From assembly GCA_964019335.1 (NCBI GenBank), contig OZ025722.1, positions 372,001 through 436,000 of the forward strand: DNA of 64,000 nucleotides. The letters run 5' to 3'. The notes below the pieces were generated by a model, which searched no databases, was not told the origin of the DNA, and worked only from the letters and a program-made list of their open reading frames with translations. Origin of the DNA: Diplonema japonicum (lineage: Eukaryota > Euglenozoa > Diplonemea > Diplonemida > Diplonemidae). The translations under genes and the position numbers were made by a program. This document shows positions 20,138 to 30,469 of the stretch, piece after piece. Position 1 is the first letter of the stretch, and every line of letters begins with the position of its first letter.

Positions 20138-21313
20138 ATTTTACCACTAAAGGACCTGGGGTTTTAAGCCAAGAAAATTCCAAGGGCCGTCTATTTATGA
20201 TCCCGGGAAAAAGAAATGCGAGAGTTTGACTATTCCCTGTAAAAGGCACGTGACACAGAGGGTAAAAAAAGTAGTTAACCTCTCCTGAATACTTTCTGCC
20301 TACCCACAAGTACCTCTCTAGCTCACCCTTAGTCTCAAATCCCTCCCTGTTGCATTCTTGAAACAGCGCCTTCTCAGTTCTCCTGATTTTCACCGATTAA
20401 AATAACGTTAAATCCCAAAATTCGCCAAAATTAGAGTGGGCTTTTAAGGGGATGTTAAGTAACCCATGTTCATTCTGGACCCCATCTCGACATCTGCGGA
20501 GGTATAGAGGACCTCTTCGTGCCCAGGCCAATTTTGCACTATTTAAATACCCGAACCGATTAAAATACCCGATTGGTATAACGTGCAGGTTATGTAGTTT
20601 ATATTTCATGCAGGGCGGCTTACGTAGTTCATACTGGGTCGGGAGAGGAAATATACGACAAAGTACTGAGCATCACGAGTGACTTTGCTCAACCCTCTCA
20701 GGGGCGCTTGGGCGGAGGACAGCCTCCCTCGCTTGATTTATTCTTCACAGATGTTGATTTTCTTCCAACATGGGGTCCCGTCGGACGCCTTGAACTGGCA
20801 GCAGGTCGGACTGCGAAGCGACCTAGGTGTTGGCAACACCTCCCAAAGCGTGCTGGGGATGCATGCGCACTCTAGCTTACGGGCGAAGATAAATGCCCCC
20901 CTCCCCGGTCGTGAGGCCTATGGGTGTGGCACGCCATGTCTGTCGAAAAAAAGGGGGAAGCCCAGCTTTTCGGGAAAATAGTCCTTTTCTAAGTCGTTTC
21001 GATGTTCCCGGGGGTCGGCTTTGTATCTTGGGGGTCCGGGGGCGAATAGAAGGGTTATAATAAGCATGGTTGCTCTGTTGCTCTCCTCCCTCCCGTTTTT
21101 ACGATTGCTTTTGATTTCGCTCCCAATTAAAATCCTCCAGAAAAAGGGAAGCACCAGCTTTTCGGGAAATAATCCTTTTCTATGTCATTTCAATGCTCCC
21201 GACTGTGGGTGATCGGTTAACCCTGTATACTATGGGAAGTGCTCGGTTATGTTCACTTTTTCTGCTTTTTTGCCTCATTCCGCAATTCGTCTCAGCTATT
21301 TCACAGGTATTAA
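20128..21313. repeat. 1.19-kb spacer, second copy
   Basis: A second copy of 13459-14645, one base shorter, placed between the retrotransposon and WD40 copy 5. It contains the same pair of 60-bp direct repeats and the same acceptor before the ATG (CTCAGCTATTTCACAG here, CTTAG before copy 4). Confidence 0.8.
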
Positions 21314-23103
21314 ATGGTAGCGGAGGAAGAGGCTTCCCACAGGAACGATGAAGTGGAGGTGAAGCTCGCATGCCCTGAGTCGGGGAACCACAAACTCATC
21401 TTCCTGCAGCGGTCAGTGTCGCGGGAAGGGCTCATGTCGGCTGTGCGGGAACAGTTCGGGGATGTTGATGTGGCCTTCAAAGACGAAGATGGTGACCACA
21501 TAGTGGTGGACACGACACGCGTGTTGAAGGTTTTCCTTTCTTCAGTCCCTGAGGGCAGGAAGGGCAAGCTCTTTGTCTCTGAGGCTGTTGCTGTGGGGGG
21601 GAAGGGGAAGAGCGGGGAAGAGCTGCAGAGAACGAGGAAGGGCAATGACGGGAAGGAAGGGCTGCAAGAATCAAACGAAGGGGTTTCCATTGAAAACACG
21701 AGACCCCAAGGTGCTGATGCTGCTGCAGTGGTGCCTGAGAAGGAGGTGCTGTACGTGATGCAACTTGAGAACAAGGTGCAGTTTCTGGAAGAAGACAAGG
21801 CACTGTTGAGGGGACAGGTGCGCGAGTTGCTCAGCAACGTGGAAGCGATGCGCGTTGCGAACGACGACCTCCGTGACCGCTGTGACCGCTTGCAGGAACC
21901 TGACAGGCTCCTCTCCTGTTCGCAGGACTCCACACCAATTCCAACCATTTTTAAAGAGATAGGAACGCAGACAGAGAAGGCTATAAAGGCAGAATGTGAA
22001 AAGTGTACAATGTCAGCCAAACAACAACCCCTTGCCGACCCCCCTGTGACAGGAGAGGAAGAAAAAGAAGAAGAGAGAAAAGAAAAAAAAGAAAAAGAAC
22101 GAAAAGAAGAAGAATGTAAAGAAAAAGAGAGAAAGAAGAAAGAAAGAAAAGAAAAAGCAAGAAGGGAAGAAGACCCACTTCACACGTATAAAAACTACGA
22201 AGATTTGCCCAAAGCGGAACTTCTGAAGACTTTCGAGGAGGACACAGGTACAGCAAAAGCTCATTATGGTTGTACCTTGAGTCCTCAGGGGGATACACTT
22301 TGCACTGTCAACGACCGTGGCACTATATCTCTGTTTGACATCGAGACAACGAAGATGCTGTACAGTGATCTCAAAATGCAAGTACCTTTCCTTTCCAGTG
22401 ACATTTCCGCAAATGGTAACCTCATGGCCGCGGCTGGTTTCGATGCAAAGGTGAGAATATGGCATGGTTCCAGAAAAACATGGAAACACAGTGTTGTAAC
22501 AACCCACACTGACAAGGTGTACTGCTGCAGGTTCAACCCAACTGGCCTCAAGCTGGCGACAGCATCGATGGATAAGACAGCACGTATTCTGGATGTTCAA
22601 ACAGAGAAGGTGGAATACGACTTGAAGGAACACACTGCAGGATTGTTCACATGTACCTCAAGGAAGGGAACATATTGGCAACAGGCGCTGACGACAAAAC
22701 TGTGAGGCTCTGGGACTGCAGGGATGGGAAGATGACAGCATGCCTCCCAGAGTCCTCCACAGTGTGGGGAGTGGGGTTCTCGCAAGACGGGACACAGCTC
22801 ATCACAGGGTCTATGGGGAAAGAAGTCGTGATAAGGGACCTCAGGAAGCAGGAGATTTTGAAGTCCATAAAAACAAAAGATTCAGTTCACAGCGTGCACT
22901 TCATCAGGAACGACAAGCAGTTTGTTTCCTGTGGTCGGGACAGTGCCATCTCTGTGTGGAGCAGCAGCGACTTCTCCCTTCAGTCCAAGACGAGCACTAG
23001 TCGTCATGCCATCTATTGCTCTTCCTACCATGAAGGCAAAGACTTGTTCCTCACCTGCCACCGTGGGTCGAGCACGCAACTGTGGAGACTTCCTTCATCT
23101 TAG
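21314..23103 (+). pseudogene. PB1 / coiled-coil / WD40 protein, tandem copy 5, frameshifted
   Basis: The PB1-like, coiled-coil and Glu/Lys blocks resemble copy 2. At about 22656-22662 the sequence reads TGTACCTCAAGGAAGGG where copies 3 and 4 have four more bases (ACCTTCAACAAGG). This 4-bp deletion shifts the frame, which ends at 22705. The correct frame resumes at about 22651 and runs to 23103, so only one lesion is visible. The remaining C-terminus (TSTSRHAIYCSS, then CHRGSSTQLW) mixes features of copies 1/2 and 3/4. One strand residue of TVRLWD is also altered upstream (DDKTV for DDNTV). Unless this is a sequencing error, the product would lack roughly the last half of the propeller. Confidence 0.8.
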
Positions 23104-23405
23104 ACCTCGGTGCCTCATAACAGAATATGAATTTTTGTATTTGTAATAGTATCGGCCCGCTTCTCTCCTGAGGAAACATGATAGGTAGCTTATTGGGTCG
23201 GCACTCTAAACGTATTTTTTTTTTTTTTTTTGAAATCCCCGTTTGAAAGCGCGACTCTCAATTTTGGATCATAGCCCGTGTGTCGCGTGTCTAAAGGGTT
23301 AATCGGGTCGATCCAAAAGCACATATTTCGAACCAATGGATGCAGTGTCTTTACCAATATCTTACAAATGTTATTTATTCCTTTTTTTTTTTTTTTTTTT
23401 TTTTT
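23104..23405. other. Intergenic, end of WD40 array
   Basis: Nothing recognised except two T runs and a GGGTTAA string at about 23297-23303, which may be the end of another piggyBac-type element. Confidence 0.45.
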
Positions 23406-24690
23406 TTAACCCATAACACTCCGGGGCCTATCTACATAGGGGTCCCTTTTTTGCTCCTTTTCATAATTTGACGGGGAAAATGGCAGCATTTAACCCCCGT
23501 TTGCAGGTAAAACGGGTTTTTTGGACCAGGGAAATTTAAAAAAAAGCTCAAAAATTAATAAAAATACAAAGGGGATGAAGAGTTGAATGGCCGTAGGGTG
23601 CTCAAAAACGACCATGTCAAAATGGGTTGTGCACGGGGGGGTGTAAATTGAGCATCTTGGGACAAAAAAAGCAGCATCAGGACCCCTCAGATGTCTCAGA
23701 CCGAGAGAAGTGCCTATTTGCGGGTGGAATATCGGCCTCGAAATCGTCAAGAAGCCTTTTTGGGGTGATGGAAGAGTGGTACGAAAAAAGCACTTATTTG
23801 GACAGAGGTGTTGGTTACAGCAGTAGCATTTGTAGATTGTGCGTTTTGTGTCATCCTTTCAACCTGCAGAACCTGGAGTTGCCCCCTTTGAGTGGTTGGT
23901 GGTCACGTTTGGTGTAATCTGGGGTGTCGGGTGTGTGTGCTCCACTAGTTGGGTGCCGGGAGTGGTGTTTTTGCAACGCTGGACCCATCATTTAGGCTCT
24001 CTCGAAAGCGCTTTAAAAGCAGCCAGGGTTTTGTATCTCTTTGGCTGAACCCTAACCATATTTTATTTAAAGTGCAAGGCAGTTAACTATTGTCACTTCT
24101 AGGGCCCACCAGAAGAGTCCGCAACACTCCAACGAAATGCAAGCCCCCTCACAGTTTTTTCACAGGGCTTCGGCCAGACCCACAGTCGAAAAGTAGTTAT
24201 TGCAAACTACCGTGTTGTCGTTCCCCGAAAATTCCCCGTTAACCCCAGCACCACCTTTTCCACGACACTGAAATCTTCAAGTGCGTGCCCCTCGATTTTG
24301 GTGGCGTGGATGTGAAAACGCGAAAGATAACCCGTGCTCACGCAGTTTAGGCAGTATATTTTTATGCCATATCTCTTACGCTTGAGAGGACAGTAGACCC
24401 CAAGCCCCCCCAATTGCCCCGTGACGGTACGAGTGTCTCGTCAATGCTTAAATATTTTCCTGGCACTGCTGTTTTTGCCCACTTGTTACCAATTCTGTCC
24501 AGAAACCCTCGTGTCTTCCACATCACCGTTTGACTCTTCTGTGTGAGTGAAGTGGAGGCTACTTTTAATTTCCTGGTAGTGGCCAAAACAGGAAGCCCAG
24601 CTGTTCCTGATCGACTGGCCGGAGACAGCATCCCAGGCTGTTTCGACCCACCTAGGAAAAAAACAGGAAAAGAAAAAGCCTCGTGGCATA
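23406..24690 (-). mobile_element. piggyBac-like transposon remnant
   Basis: On the minus strand, reading from about 24690 down to 23770, fragments in different frames match a piggyBac transposase in order. These are a SSLHFT helix region, KYLSIDETLVPSRGN with the catalytic-type Asp (about 24420-24450), KRKRYGIKIYCLNCVSTGY (about 24320-24380), and a C-terminal Cys-rich motif IYKCYCCNQHLCPNKCF near 23790-23840. The left end is TTAA (23406-23409) followed by CCC, the hallmark of a piggyBac end. The element has several frameshifts and stops. Its other end seems to be lost where the pogo remnant begins. Confidence 0.7.
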
Positions 24691-26327
24691 CCTCAAGTGA
24701 GGCCCTTTAATCGAGCTAGTAGAGGGCACCTCCCATGATTCAGCCGCCGCCCCTGAGGCAATCAGCTTGTCGAGCCTTCGTGTGGCCCACTTTTTATAAC
24801 TGTTCTTAATAGATGCTTTTACAGCTGCGTTCAACCCAATATCCATCGGTTGAACCATGTAGGTGAGCCCAGGGGGACAAAAGCATTGTGCACGTTTGTG
24901 CCTTCGAACAACTCCAAAAACTCATCGGTCGAATGACAGTTGTAGTCATCGACAAGCAGCAGAATCGACTCGTTCGGGGCAAAACCATGAGAATCGATGG
25001 TTTTACTGCAAAAAGGAAGAAACAGCTTTTTGACCCAGATACTGAGTGTATCATAATTAGCCCAATGACTGGGCGATGCCGTTAGGCTCATTCGGTGGGC
25101 GGGTGCTTGACCCGGGGCACGGACCCTGGATAAACCCTGTCGGCTGCAGGTTCCGTTCTGCCTTTGTATATAAGTTGCGGATGCAACTTATCCCCAGCCA
25201 AGGAGACAGCCAACTGTCCGGTTATGGCCCGTTTGTCCCCCAAGCCACGGACTTTTACGACCTTTGCACCCCTTTTCGTTTTGGTTTTTAACCCCAACAG
25301 CAACAGCTGCAGGGAGGTTTGGTCCATATTCCAGACCAATTCAGGCCTTACTTTATGGGTGTCGATTATAGACCTGAATTGCATGGCGAAACAGCGTGCC
25401 CTCTCTTTGTCCTTCTCGTTTCCAGGTTTTCCGGTGGTGGGCCTGCGGCTTTTGTAGCCTTTCCTGCTGCAAAGCTTGTCAGCCCAGCTGGTGGAAAAGG
25501 ACAGTGTCCCACCAAAGTCTACCAGCTCTGTCTTTCGGGCTGGATTAGCGCGCAGCAGCCCTTCTGCATAGGTGCATATTTGTTGCGCTGAGATAGGCTC
25601 GCCAAGTTCGTTTTGCCTATCGACCCAAGCAAAAACCTTGGCAGTCTCTGCCTCGGCCAGAAGAGGTTTGCGACCGACGGTAAAGGGGCAGCAACAGGCC
25701 CAACAGAGCCCCCAAAGTTTTTTTTCCAGTCGGAAATACTGGACGTTGCTAGTTCCACCCCCTCTTTCGTGCGATACCACGACCTGGCCGCCGCGACGCC
25801 GTGGTAGCAGCGTATCGCCCAATAAGGGCTTTAGTATCCTTCGGGAGCTGGAGCTGCTTTCGGGGGTTTGTTCTGGCCTTCTTGGCCCGGTGTAAGGAGT
25901 TTATCTCCTCCACCTCTCGGGGGGTGAGCTGGTCGGAAATGTCAGCAACCAAAGTTGGGTGCTTCGCAAGCCAGTTGCTCAACGTGCCTTGGGTAGTCGA
26001 ACTGGTCATTTGACGAAAGAAGTACGGGTTTATGAGATTGAAGAAAGTTAAGATCCTGTGGGTGCTGTTTGTTGGTGCATTGAAAGGGAGGGAAAAAAAA
26101 TTCAAACTGCCACGCAGGGTAAACATTTTGGCTCTGCATACGAGTCTGCAAAGCCCTTCCAAGCAAACATGGTGGTATGGGAAAAAAAGCGGGAGCTGCT
26201 ACCCCCCTTCCGTAAAAAAGACTTTTCCCCAGAAAAACTCCCGGACGGAAAAATGCCCGGGTTTTTTTGGTGTCCGCAAACCCGCAAACCCAGAATTTTT
26301 CCGTCCGACATTATTCGTTTTACAGTG
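24652..26327 (-). mobile_element. pogo/Tigger-like DDE transposon remnant, copy 1
   Basis: Minus-strand frames at 25749-26162, 25088-25822, 24831-25091 and 24652-24858 together cover a DDE_1 (pogo/Tigger/CENP-B) transposase. The first Asp is in VWNMDQTSL, followed by KRGAKVVKVRGLGDKRAITG and PQLIYKGRTE. The second Asp is in LLVDDYNCHS and the third in VQPMDIGLN. Each junction needs a frameshift, so it is dead. The right border at 26326 ends in TTTTACAGT, which abuts the next element head to head. No matching left end was found, so it is truncated against the piggyBac remnant. Confidence 0.75.
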
Positions 26328-26481
26328 TACTGTAAAGCAAAAATCCACCGGAAGATAAAATATCCGGACCGCCGAAACATCCGGTGATTTTTTCTTCCGG
26401 ACATTTATCTTCCGGACATTTTTTTTGGGCACTTTTCTAAGGGGTACCTAGCCTGTCCTACAGTCTGTCGGAAAACTTATA

Positions 26482-26929
26482 TTTAGTTTTATTGGTCGGA
26501 AAAAGTACTCTCCAACCTGCTGGGACGCAGCCATTGAAGGGTGCCTCTCACCTGAAGAGGTCAGCACCTGGAGGGGTCGCGAGATATGTCCTTCCCCTTT
26601 TTTTTAGAGCATGCAGCTTTCGTCTGTTAATTTGAATTTTATTTTTTTTTGCGACTCTTGCAACAGAAATATAATATATGAGTTAAAGGAAGTCTTTGAG
26701 AGAACAAGGGGGCGTCTCACAAAGACTTCCTTTAACTCATATATTATATTTCTGTTGCAAGAGTCGCAAAAATAAAATTCAAATTAACAGACGAAAGCTG
26801 CATGCTCTAAAAAGGGGAAGGACATATCTCGCGACCCCTCCAGGTGCTGACCTCTTCAGGTGAGAGGCACCCTTCAATGGCTGCGTCCCAGCAGGTTGGA
26901 GAGTACTTTTCCCGACCAATAAAACTAAA
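26482..26929. repeat. Near-perfect palindrome, arms about 210 bp, 21-nt loop
   Basis: The left arm 26482-26698 is the inverse complement of 26720-26929, with only a few substitutions and length differences in A/T runs. The loop is 26699-26719. A transcript would form a hairpin of more than 200 bp. The ORF visible in it is a by-product. Confidence 0.85.
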
Positions 26930-27121
26930 AAAGGGGCGAGGAAAGGGCTACCTGTCCGCACGTCTGGCCGTCTTGTTTGCTGCTTAACTTACAATCATTT
27001 CAGCTGCCTTCGCAGCCTTGGCAGTGCGCCTGGCCTCGGCCTCAGCAAGTCTTGGGCTGGCACAAATAGGTGAGGTCTAGGGGGACAAACGCTAAGTGAA
27101 CGTTTGTTTCTGAAAACAAGT

Positions 27122-27606
27122 TCACAAAAGCCTGCATAGTGTGGACATTGTAGTCATCAAGGATGAGTAGGATGGGCTCGGTGGGTGCTCAGCCCGATGA
27201 CTCGATGAGGTTGTAGCAAAGGGGAGAAACAAATCTTTTACCCAGAGCCGAAGCGTTTCCTGGGTGGCCCAGTGATATTTCGAAGCTGTTAAACTCCAGC
27301 CTTTTGGGGGGTGTGCAACACGAGGGACGGACACGGATATTTCCTGCCGCGAGCTGGTTCTGTTTTTCCCGTGTAAATTAACTGCGGGGCAGTTTGCCAC
27401 CAGACGGGGAAACGCAAAACTGTCCGGTGACGGCGCGCTTGTCCCAAATCCCTAACCTTGACAACCTTGGGACCCCTTTTCGTCTTCTTCCCAGCGGCAG
27501 CAGCTGGTCCATGTTCCAGGTCAACCGGCCTGATCCCTGTGAACCTCCTCGCTGCTTGGGTGTCTTTGGGGCTGCTAGACTTCCCTATTGTTGGGCTTCC
27601 GGACAT
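27122..27606 (-). pseudogene. pogo-like transposase fragment, second copy
   Basis: Minus-strand frames carry KRGPKVVKVRDLGQ, PQLIYTGKTEPARGRKYP, VAHPPKGWSLTASKYHWATQ and LRLWVKDLFLPF. These align in order with the corresponding segment of the first pogo remnant but are clearly diverged. It is therefore a separate older insertion or a subfamily, not a fresh duplicate. Frames are broken and the N- and C-terminal thirds are missing. Confidence 0.7.
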
Positions 27607-27650
27607 TTTATCTTCCGGACATTTTATCTTCCGGACATTTTGTCTTCCGG
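27597..27650. repeat. Tandem CTTCCGGACATTTTAT units at the pogo element's right end
   Basis: Three to four 16-17-bp units in a row. Two further units lie at 26392-26422 near the left end. They are probably subterminal transposase-binding sites. Confidence 0.65.
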
Positions 27651-27729
27651 TGATTTTTGTTTTACAGTATTTTTAATTATATTTTTATTGTCACTTCACC
27701 TCTCACCATCAGGTTATCCTACCCCACTT

Positions 27730-28077
27730 ATGTTACGATGGATCGTTGCACTGGTGTGGATATACACGGGCATGGTGGAGTGCAGCTACGACGAAGGTCC
27801 TGTGGACCAGGTGGTCCCGGAGGATCCTGCACCACCTTTGGACGGCGTTGACATCTCTGGAGGAGGGGGAGGAGAGGGAAAGAAAGTGGGGGTGGTAGTT
27901 ATTGTGTTGCTTTCCCTGACCGGCGTAGCTGTAGTGGCGCTGGGTGTCAGCCTGCTTGTTGCCTTCATGAAGCCTACACAGGTGCACCTTACGGACCTTA
28001 CAGAGACTATGGATCGTGATCCTGCCTTCTTTGACCCGCCCCCACATGGTGCCTATGTTGCATTAAGCAGTGTATAA
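27730..28077 (+). CDS. Small type I membrane protein, unknown
   Basis: 115 residues. A signal peptide (MLRWIVALVWIYTGMVECS) is followed by an acidic, Pro-containing ectodomain of about 35 residues, a run of Gly, and one strong membrane helix (VGVVVIVLLSLTGVAVVALG and on). A cytosolic tail of about 37 residues ends GAYVALSSV. The start is the first ATG after the acceptor CTCTCACCATCAG (27711). The frame upstream of it is transposon debris, so a longer protein is not likely. No family recognised. The layout would suit a small surface receptor adaptor or subunit; this is inference only. Confidence 0.7.
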   Translation: MLRWIVALVWIYTGMVECSYDEGPVDQVVPEDPAPPLDGVDISGGGGGEGKKVGVVVIVLLSLTGVAVVALGVSLLVAFMKPTQVHLTDLTETMDRDPAFFDPPPHGAYVALSSV

Positions 28078-28605
28078 AGCTGTTTATTCTCTGGGAGGGA
28101 CTCTCCCCCCGGAGGATTTTTTTTTTTCTTCATTTGTTTCTTCATCTACCTTGTCAAGGAGGGAAATCGTCCTGTGACACAATGTGTTTTTAAATGTCTC
28201 TTTTTTTTTAACGTACACTTTTTTATTTTATTTTTTATTGTTCTTCTCGCTCGTGTCAATTTTCTTCTTCCTTCCTTTCTTCTTCCCGCCCATATCATAG
28301 CAAAGAAATAAATAAAAAAAAAACGGACTGGTTTGACCTCCGTAAGCTATGTATGTCCCTCTCCCCCATCCCACTCCTAAGTTGCACACTGGACGATATT
28401 CCAGAATACAACTTAGCAAAGATGCTTGTCTTAACTTTTCTTCTTTCTTTTAATTAAACTGTACAACTTTTTTTTTTCCTTCTTCTTTTCCACCTCCCCC
28501 CCTAGACTTTCTTTTTGTTTCCGTATTCTCGAAGCTTTACATTGGGGAAAAAAAAAAAAAAAAAAAACAGAAGAAAAAAAAAAACAAAAAAAAAAGAAAA
28601 AAGAA
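28078..28605. other. Intergenic, before proteasome alpha4
   Basis: Contains T and A runs and a C/T tract (28470-28510) suited to trans-splicing. An A-rich segment of about 60 bases lies directly upstream of the ATG. No gene recognised. Confidence 0.55.
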
Positions 28606-28741
28606 ATGTCGTATGACCGTGCACTGACCGTCTTCAGCCCCGATGGGCACCTGATGCAAATCAAGTACGCCATGGAGGCAGTTCAGAGGGGAGCCTGTTC
28701 CGTGGGTGTGAAGGGGAAGGATTCTTTGGTATTGTAGAAAG

Positions 28742-28774
<33 letters not shown>

Positions 28775-29842
28775 TGCTCTGTGTGGAGAGGAAGACAGCG
28801 ACGCAGCTGCAGGACTCGAGGACGGTGAAAAAGATTCTGAAAATAGACGATCACATCTACTTGGCGTTCGCAGGGCTGACAGCTGACGCCAGGGTGTTGG
28901 CCGCCCGTGCAAGAAACGAATCTCAGTCCTTCACCCTGAACTATGAAGACCAAGTCGATGTGGACTATCTGGCCAGGTTCATCGCACACACCCAGCAGGT
29001 ATTTTTTTTTTTTTTTTTTTTTCTTTTTTAAATTTCCCCTCGCAGCGCTACACCCAGTCTGGGGGTCGCCGTCCCTTCGGTGTGAGCACCATCATTGCGG
29101 GAATGGACGCGGACGGGAAGCACTCCATCTACATGACCGAGCCCAGTGGTAACCTCGCCAGGTGGTCCGCTGTGGCGTGCGGAAGGAACCAGAAAACAGT
29201 GCGTGAATACCTGGAGAACAACTACTCCCCCGATGCCAACGAGGAGGACACACTTAAAATGGCAGTGAGGTCGCTGCTGGAGGTTGTCGATCAGGGTATG
29301 GACCGGAGGGGTGGTAAGAAAATGTTATTTAAAAATAATTCTTTATGACTGTATGTCTTTGTTGTTCGCACGAGCAAAAAAGGTTTTTTAAAAAGCTGTG
29401 AAAGTTTTTTGCTCGGCACAAGTTGCATATAGTTATAAAATCATTTTAAAGATAAATATTTGTAACCTTCCATATTCGCTAAGTGACCTGCCCTATGTCC
29501 CAAAGGGGTGTGCCGTGTTTTTTCCACCGGAGCTGCTTCATTTTGTATAGTACAAAGTAATGCAAATCACCAAAAAAAAATTATTACAAAAAAAAATTCC
29601 ATGTGTCGGACATTAAACCCCGGACGCAAATAAATCCATCCCAGCCCTAGAAAAAGCAATTAGAATTTTTTTTAGCTCTTCAAAATGCGAGTTCTGGTGA
29701 ATATGGAAGGTAACAAAAAAAGAAAAAAAACAAAAAAAAAGGTGCCCGTAACATCGAGGTTGTTCAATTACGCACTGGGAAGCCGGCCCGATTCGTCACT
29801 GAGGAAGAGCTGGAGAAGGTCGTGAAGGTGCGTGGAAAATAA
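28606..29842 (+). CDS. 20S proteasome subunit alpha4 (PSMA7-like), four exons
   Basis: Joined exons 28606-28728, 28774-28998, 29046-29313 and 29742-29842 give 238 residues. The alpha-subunit N-terminal signature is present ([22 protein letters not shown]), as are [45 protein letters not shown] and DPSG-like EPSGNLARW. It sits in the outer ring of the 20S core and has no protease activity. The introns are 45, 47 and 428 nt, all GT-AG, and the reading frame is exact across all four exons. The first intron is unusual: after GTATTGTAG it is almost pure A. The last intron carries a short inverted-repeat element. The alpha4 assignment rests on overall similarity; another alpha subunit is possible but less likely. 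Confidence 0.88.
29462..29714. mobile_element. MITE-like element inside proteasome intron 3
   Basis: TAACCTTCCATATTCGC at 29463-29479 recurs inverted at 29697-29713 with two mismatches and encloses about 250 bp of non-coding A/T-rich DNA. No ORF. It explains why this intron is ten times longer than its neighbours. Confidence 0.45.
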
Positions 29843-30469
29843 AAAAAAAAGAAGGGAAAAAAAAAAAAAAAAAAAAAACAGGAAGTCGAGGATGAACGAG
29901 AGAGGGAGGAGAGCAAGAACAAGCCCAAACCATAGAAAACACGGCGGGGGGGGTAAAAATAAAATATGTTTGGGTATTTTTTTTTTAAACCAGGAGAATG
30001 AATAACAAAAAAAAAGAAAGGAGTGTGGGGAGGAGGAGGGGGAGGGGGGGAGGAGCAATTTCTTTTTGTAGTGTTTCCCTTTTTTTTTTCTTTCTTAACA
30101 TAAAAACCCCCTAACTTTTCTTCCTTTTTTTTTATCCCCCCCCTCTCCACGTTATACTAATCTGGCTAGAGTTAGTGTTATGTTCTTTTTTTTTTTATTT
30201 TTTTTCCCCCCCTCTGCTCCTCATCTCCCTTTCTTGTGTTAGAGGTAATAGGATTAAGAAAATTTAAAGCTAATCGGTGGGCTAGTTATTCTTCTTCTTC
30301 TTTTTTTTTTTTTTTTTTTTTTTCTTTTAGAAAAACCGAGAAAAAGATTTTATTTGATTCTTACACCCTTTTTTTTTTATTATTTTTTTTTTCCCCCCCC
30401 GCCCCTCTATTATTTCTTAACCTTGGGGGAATCCAAAGAAGTTGGTAAAAAAAAAAAAAAAAAAAAAAA
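29843..30469. other. Intergenic, homopolymer-rich
   Basis: A, T and C runs with no gene. The A run at 30447-30470 reaches the kinase start codon. Confidence 0.6.

Larger units (their letters stand above)
26328..27669 (-). mobile_element. pogo-like element, copy 2, with 40-bp terminal inverted repeats
   Basis: The left end 26328-26368 starts TACTGTAAAGCAAAAATC and the right end 27630-27669 is its inverse with three substitutions and one indel, so TIR plus TA target bases are visible. Inside are a decayed minus-strand transposase fragment (27122-27606), a long palindrome (26482-26929) and subterminal copies of CTTCCGGACATTTTAT near both ends. It is about 1.34 kb in all. Confidence 0.7.

Noticed and set aside
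29800-29842. A further intron at the end of the alpha4 gene (GTGCGTGG after GTCGTGAAG)
   Set aside because: The frame ends six codons later at a length normal for alpha4, and no clear acceptor with continuing protein was found.
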